This document shows positions 5,030 to 7,765 of a stretch of 7,765 bases of DNA, one piece after another (the first letter of the stretch is position 1; every line of letters starts with the position of its first letter). A program made the translations under genes and the position numbers. The notes below the pieces were generated by a model, which was given only the letters and a program-made list of their open reading frames with translations, ran no database searches and was not told where the DNA came from. The DNA comes from Clostridiales bacterium (GTDB taxonomy: Bacteria; Bacillota; Clostridia; Lachnospirales; WRAX01): NCBI GenBank assembly GCA_031271375.1, contig JAISVU010000101.1, positions 1 to 7,765 of the forward strand, in the 5' to 3' direction.

Positions 5030-5378
5030 CAATTTTATGTGTTAGAATATAACGCTTTAATCGAGGCTCCTTTATCTCCCACATTGTTAGGATTGAATTC
5101 ATATTATCAAAAGATTCCGTACTTAACCTCAAAATAATCACCGCCGCGTTATCATATCTCTTAATTACAAGAGCCGTATCAGGGTGTTTAGGATCCTGAA
5201 AGATAAAATCAGGATCCTCTAAAATTTCCGGCAGCTTTTCCCGGTATTTCTCGTATGTACCGGCCCTTTGGGATAATATATGAGCTAATTGCTTATCGGT
5301 CAAAATAACCTTGTCAGTGACGATATCTGCCGAAATGTCCTTAAACATTTCAACATCAATTCTTCCTATAACATCCAT
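5013..5378 (-). CDS. PBECR-type (Barnase-EndoU-Colicin-RelE-like) nuclease-fold protein
   Basis: 121 residues, starting MDVIGRIDVEMFKDISADIV. The pattern IxTDKVILTDKQLxHI near residues 17-34, then YEKYREKLPEILEDPDFI, TALVIKRY, VIILRLSTES and the tail KRYILTHKIVYKKE, agrees with small stand-alone PBECR proteins. These are phage-associated nuclease-fold domains of the Barnase-EndoU-ColicinE5/D-RelE group, often seen in polyvalent proteins. I cannot pick out catalytic residues with certainty. The start overlaps the end of the PAP2 gene by 13 bases, so translation is probably coupled; only a weak GGCGG site precedes it. The gene is clearly AT-richer than its neighbours (about 37% GC in 5041-5220, counted by hand, against about 67% in 5461-5520), suggesting recent acquisition. 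No antitoxin-like gene is adjacent. It could be a toxin or a domesticated phage protein. Confidence 0.72.
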   Translation of the reverse strand: MDVIGRIDVEMFKDISADIVTDKVILTDKQLAHILSQRAGTYEKYREKLPEILEDPDFIFQDPKHPDTALVIKRYDNAAVIILRLSTESFDNMNSILTMWEIKEPRLKRYILTHKIVYKKE

Positions 5379-5872
5379 ATAACCGCCGCCACAGTAAAAA
5401 CCCCCGCCAGCGCGTACCCCGCCAGCACATCCGTCAAGTAATGCACGCCCATGCCAACCCGGCTTAACCCTGTCATCAGCGCGAGAACGCAGGCGCAGGC
5501 CCCGAACCCCGGGGATATCCCCATTAACGCCAGCGCGATTGCGCCTGCCGAGGCGGCATGATTGGACGGGCAGGAATAACCGGCTTTACCGCCTTCAGGC
5601 GGCTCCAGGCCTAATGTGATATAGGGCCTGGCCCTTTTTATAAGCCGCCGCAGGCCGTATGAGGTCAAAATGGTGCAGAGGGGAGCCGCCAGATATGAAA
5701 AAAGGGCGCGCTCACCGTAAACATACAGCCAAGCGCCTCCCGCAGCGTAAACGATAAAGAAGGCCAAAGGGGAACCGCGGTAAACAACGCTTGCCGCCTT
5801 CAGCACATATTTATGCCTCCTGACGCTGTTGTACAGCGCCAGCGTTATTTTAGCGTCCAGTTTTAAATTCAA
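5366..5872 (-). CDS. PAP2-superfamily membrane phosphatase
   Basis: 168 residues, an integral membrane phosphatase likely acting on a lipid phosphate or pyrophosphate (undecaprenyl pyrophosphate or phosphatidic/phosphatidylglycerol phosphate type). The three PAP2 motifs are present: R-x6-RP (RRLIKRARP, arginine in place of the usual first lysine), PSNH (the PSGH motif, with the catalytic histidine), and SRVGMGVHYLTD (SR-x5-H-x3-D). About five hydrophobic stretches surround them: SPLAFFIVYAAGGAWLYVY, a segment near LAAPLCTILTSYGL, AASAGAIALALMGI, GACACVLALMTGL, and the C-terminal VLAGYALAGVFTVAAVIWML. The start is TTG, two bases after the HPt stop, with no clear ribosome site of its own, so translation depends on the gene before it. 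The substrate cannot be told from sequence. Confidence 0.92.
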   Translation of the reverse strand: MNLKLDAKITLALYNSVRRHKYVLKAASVVYRGSPLAFFIVYAAGGAWLYVYGERALFSYLAAPLCTILTSYGLRRLIKRARPYITLGLEPPEGGKAGYSCPSNHAASAGAIALALMGISPGFGACACVLALMTGLSRVGMGVHYLTDVLAGYALAGVFTVAAVIWML

Positions 5873-5874
5873 AC

Positions 5875-6243
5875 TCAGTTACTCAGCTTCGCCGCCGTTC
5901 TTTCGGCGCTGGCTGCGGTCTCTTGCATATACTCCTTGATGCGGTCGTTTTCCGCGCCGGTGAATGCTGCGGCGTCCAGGCCGTCGGTCTTCAGTTCCCG
6001 CTCCAGCCATGTGATATAATAGCGCAGCCTGAGCAGCGAAAGGTTCGCCGTGACGCCTTTTATCGCGTGGGCCGTGGATAAGGCGGCTTCCAGGTTCTTT
6101 TCGCCGATCGCGGCGAGCAGGGCGCTCTCCATAGTGTTCTTTATGAAAGTATTGAGGAGCTTCGCATAGAGTTTTTTGTTGTTCATAGTCCTGCCGAGGC
6201 CTTCTTCAACGTCGATAAACGGGTATTGCTCAAAGGATTCCAT
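5875..6243 (-). CDS. Stand-alone HPt (histidine phosphotransfer) domain protein
   Basis: 122 residues, almost entirely one helical HPt domain. The phosphorylatable histidine is H59 in AHAIKGVTANLSL, a textbook HxxKGxxxNL motif (H59, K62, G63). Such proteins relay phosphate between response-regulator receiver domains in multistep phosphorelays. The N-terminal stretch (PFIDVEEGLGRTMNNKKLY) resembles the usual first HPt helices. The ATG start is set by AGGAGG (6250-6255) six bases upstream, and a promoter lies at 6273-6301. It is the first gene of a leftward operon with PAP2 (two-base gap) and the PBECR nuclease. No kinase or receiver gene is in the window, so its partners are encoded elsewhere. 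Confidence 0.93.
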   Translation of the reverse strand: MESFEQYPFIDVEEGLGRTMNNKKLYAKLLNTFIKNTMESALLAAIGEKNLEAALSTAHAIKGVTANLSLLRLRYYITWLERELKTDGLDAAAFTGAENDRIKEYMQETAASAERTAAKLSN

Positions 6244-6272
6244 TTCACGCCTCCTGTGTCATACTGGTAAAT

Positions 6273-6301
6273 ATTCTACCACATTAATCCGTTTGAATCA
6301 A
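6273..6301 (-). promoter_or_regulatory. Predicted SigA promoter of the HPt-PAP2-nuclease operon
   Basis: On the minus strand TTGATT (6296-6301), a 17-base spacer, then TAGAAT (6273-6278). It lies about 30 bases before the HPt start codon, with AGGAGG between, and is the only good promoter seen for the three-gene operon. Confidence 0.7.
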
Positions 6302-6354
6302 CGATTTATATAAAATGAGCCTCCGAAATATCATGCTGGCCTTTTTTGTCGGAT

Positions 6355-6365
6355 TATGATATGAT
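6355..6365 (+). promoter_or_regulatory. Possible -10 region(s) of the carboxypeptidase gene
   Basis: Two overlapping TATGAT boxes (6355-6360 and 6360-6365) lie just before the VanY-like gene. No good -35 sits at 16-18 bases upstream, so the promoter may be weak, activator-dependent, or read by another sigma factor. Confidence 0.35.
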
Positions 6366-6393
6366 AGGGATTGAAGCAAAAGGAGGACAACCT

Positions 6394-7251
6394 ATGAAGC
6401 GCGTTATAGCGGCCTTGACCGTTCTTGTATTGCTATCGGCCGCGACAGGGGTATCGGGTATGGAGTTTAACAGTTCGGGGCTTTTGATGCTGGTGAGCCA
6501 GGGGCACGAGGTAGAATCAGACTATAAGCCGGAAAAGATTCAAGACATCGCGAAGGCGGCGCGGTCCGCCAAAGCCGAGATACCGCTGCGTCCCGAAGCC
6601 GCCGAGGCGTATCTGGCAATGTGCGAGGCGATGAAAGCTGAAGGCATCCCCGTGCCTTACGCCGTCAGCGGGTACCGTACATATGACCTCCAAGCGACTT
6701 TATACAAGAATAAAACCGCGTCCTATAAATCCCAGGGGCTATCCGAGGCGGAGGCAAAGAAAAAGGCCGCGACCGTAGTCGCGCCTCCCGGCTCCAGCGA
6801 GCATCAGACCGGCCTTGCCCTGGACATCTCCGTTGACGGATCCCTGGATGAGGACTTTGCGGACACCAAAGCGGGGAAATGGCTTGCCGAAAACAGCTGG
6901 CGCTTTGGCTTCGTGCTGAGGTATCCTGACGATAAATCGGATATTACAGGGATTATCTTTGAGCCCTGGCATTTCAGGTATGTGGGGGCCGCTCACGCCG
7001 CCGTAATGAAGGAAAATGACTGGTGCCTGGAGGAATACATAACCGCCCTTGCGGAAAACGCGCCTTTTTATGCCAAGATTGAAGGCGTAGACCATGCCGT
7101 TTATTATCTGCCCGAGGGGTCATACCCCGGCGTGGCGGACGGCGAGGAGTTCTTGGATTATTCGTCGGACAACGCCGGAGGGCATGTTATGACCGTCGCG
7201 CTTCCGAACGGCGTTCCCGAAGACAAGGGGGAATGGGTTTTATTACCATAG
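6394..7251 (+). CDS. Secreted D-alanyl-D-alanine carboxypeptidase, VanY/DacB type (peptidase M15B)
   Basis: 285 residues. The enzyme trims the terminal D-alanine from peptidoglycan stem peptides outside the membrane. The start is the ATG at 6394, preceded by AGGAGG (6381-6386) at seven bases; an upstream in-frame TTG at 6346 would put 16 charged residues before the signal peptide and is rejected. Residues 1-22 (MKRVIAALTVLVLLSAATGV) form a signal peptide with no lipobox cysteine. The M15 zinc site is complete: H137 and D144 in SSEHQTGLALDIS, catalytic E190 and ligand H193 in FEPWHFRYVG; SGYRTY (92-97) is the usual substrate-side arginine motif. About 70 residues after the catalytic domain (from ~216) form an extra C-terminal region I do not recognise. 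The SEC-C gene follows 16 bases later. It is divergent from the HPt operon. Confidence 0.95.
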   Translation: MKRVIAALTVLVLLSAATGVSGMEFNSSGLLMLVSQGHEVESDYKPEKIQDIAKAARSAKAEIPLRPEAAEAYLAMCEAMKAEGIPVPYAVSGYRTYDLQATLYKNKTASYKSQGLSEAEAKKKAATVVAPPGSSEHQTGLALDISVDGSLDEDFADTKAGKWLAENSWRFGFVLRYPDDKSDITGIIFEPWHFRYVGAAHAAVMKENDWCLEEYITALAENAPFYAKIEGVDHAVYYLPEGSYPGVADGEEFLDYSSDNAGGHVMTVALPNGVPEDKGEWVLLP

Positions 7252-7267
7252 ACAGGGTGGGTCATAT

Positions 7268-7765
7268 ATGAAAACAGGAAGAAATGAGCCGTGTCCTTGC
7301 GGTAGCGGGAAGAAGTATAAACACTGCTGTTATCAGAAGAATCACGACAACAGCAATGAAGAGGGCCTGGCCATTGAAGAAGAGCTGCGGGATAAAGATC
7401 ACGATGAGGCTTATAACGAATCCATGCTTAGGGGCCTCCTCAACTTTCGTATGTTTTTTTTGGGAAGAAAACCTCATATTAAGGAATATTACAAAGTAAG
7501 AAAAATGCACGGCGAAATCTGCGGCGCGATGATTGAGTATTATGACGAGGGTAAATTTCAGCTGAAGATTGACAGCCCATTTATCGCGGATAAAAGCAAA
7601 AAGCCGGATGCCGCCAGAAAACGCAGGGAGATTCGGCTAATAGATAACCATTTTGATTTTGAAACAATCGAGGGACTTAAAGGTTTTCAAGACCGGATAA
7701 TATACAGGCACGCGCTTAATATGAACTGTGTCACGGAGGATTTTATCAGGCTTCATCGGTACCGA
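7268..7765 (+). CDS. SEC-C motif protein (3' end cut by window edge)
   Basis: 166 codons are visible with no stop. The N-terminus MKTGRNEPCPCGSGKKYKHC carries a complete SEC-C zinc-binding motif, C-x-C-x8-CC (C9, C11, C20, C21), as found at the end of SecA and in many otherwise unrelated small proteins. The ATG is supported by AGGGTGG (7254-7260) seven bases upstream. It starts 16 bases after the carboxypeptidase stop and is probably co-transcribed with it. The rest is charged and mixed helix/strand: an acidic stretch (residues ~29-50), NFRMFFLGRKPHIKEYYKVR, then IDSPFIADKSKKPDAARKRR. I do not recognise a second domain. The zinc motif may mediate contact with ribosomes or SecB-like partners in some family members; for this protein the role is unknown. 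Confidence 0.88.
   Translation, partial: MKTGRNEPCPCGSGKKYKHCCYQKNHDNSNEEGLAIEEELRDKDHDEAYNESMLRGLLNFRMFFLGRKPHIKEYYKVRKMHGEICGAMIEYYDEGKFQLKIDSPFIADKSKKPDAARKRREIRLIDNHFDFETIEGLKGFQDRIIYRHALNMNCVTEDFIRLHRYR

Noticed and set aside
7262..7510. 82-codon minus-strand hydrophobic frame
   Set aside because: It is antisense to the SEC-C gene, which has a full zinc motif and a ribosome site; the apparent hydrophobicity comes from complementing charged codons.

Overview
The window looks like a chromosomal piece of a Gram-positive Bacillota bacterium, most likely a Clostridia-class anaerobe. The evidence is the strong AGGAGG-type ribosome sites, SigA-type promoters with 16-17 base spacers, the PadR/DUF1700/DUF4097 gene set, a VanY-like carboxypeptidase with a signal peptide, and moderately GC-rich, Clostridia-like proteins. 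I cannot name a species. No tRNA, rRNA, CRISPR array, insertion sequence or clear factor-independent terminator was found.

Left part (1-3733): a cold-shock protein gene runs leftward off the window edge. Divergent from it, a good promoter (353-381) with an inverted repeat between its -35 and -10 boxes starts an operon. The operon holds an unrecognised 54-residue protein, a PadR-family repressor, and a protein joining a DUF1700 (HAAS-type) N-terminus to a long DUF4097 beta-helix, with no membrane segment. A second DUF4097 protein follows, with a YvlB/LiaX-type N-terminal helix and a proline-rich linker. It has its own consensus promoter (TTGACA-16-TATAAT) next to a small palindrome. By analogy with YvlB/LiaX and PadR-DUF1700 systems this is probably a cell-envelope stress module, but here both effector proteins look soluble.

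Middle (3730-5029): a NUDIX-GNAT fusion gene runs leftward and converges on the second DUF4097 gene, the two stop codons overlapping in TTAA. Its last ~68 codons are not GNAT sequence. Read on the opposite strand, the same bases encode an internal fragment of an AIM24/TIGR00266-family protein. The GNAT gene has therefore apparently run into the relic of another gene after a rearrangement.

Right part (5013-7765): a tight leftward operon encodes a stand-alone HPt phosphotransfer protein, a PAP2-type membrane phosphatase, and a small AT-rich gene resembling PBECR (phage Barnase-EndoU-Colicin-RelE-like) nucleases, probably acquired by transfer. Divergent from it is a secreted VanY-type D-alanyl-D-alanine carboxypeptidase, followed closely by an SEC-C zinc-motif protein that runs off the right edge.

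Envelope themes recur (DUF4097 proteins, PAP2 phosphatase, D,D-carboxypeptidase), but nothing in the sequence shows that the left and right halves are functionally linked.
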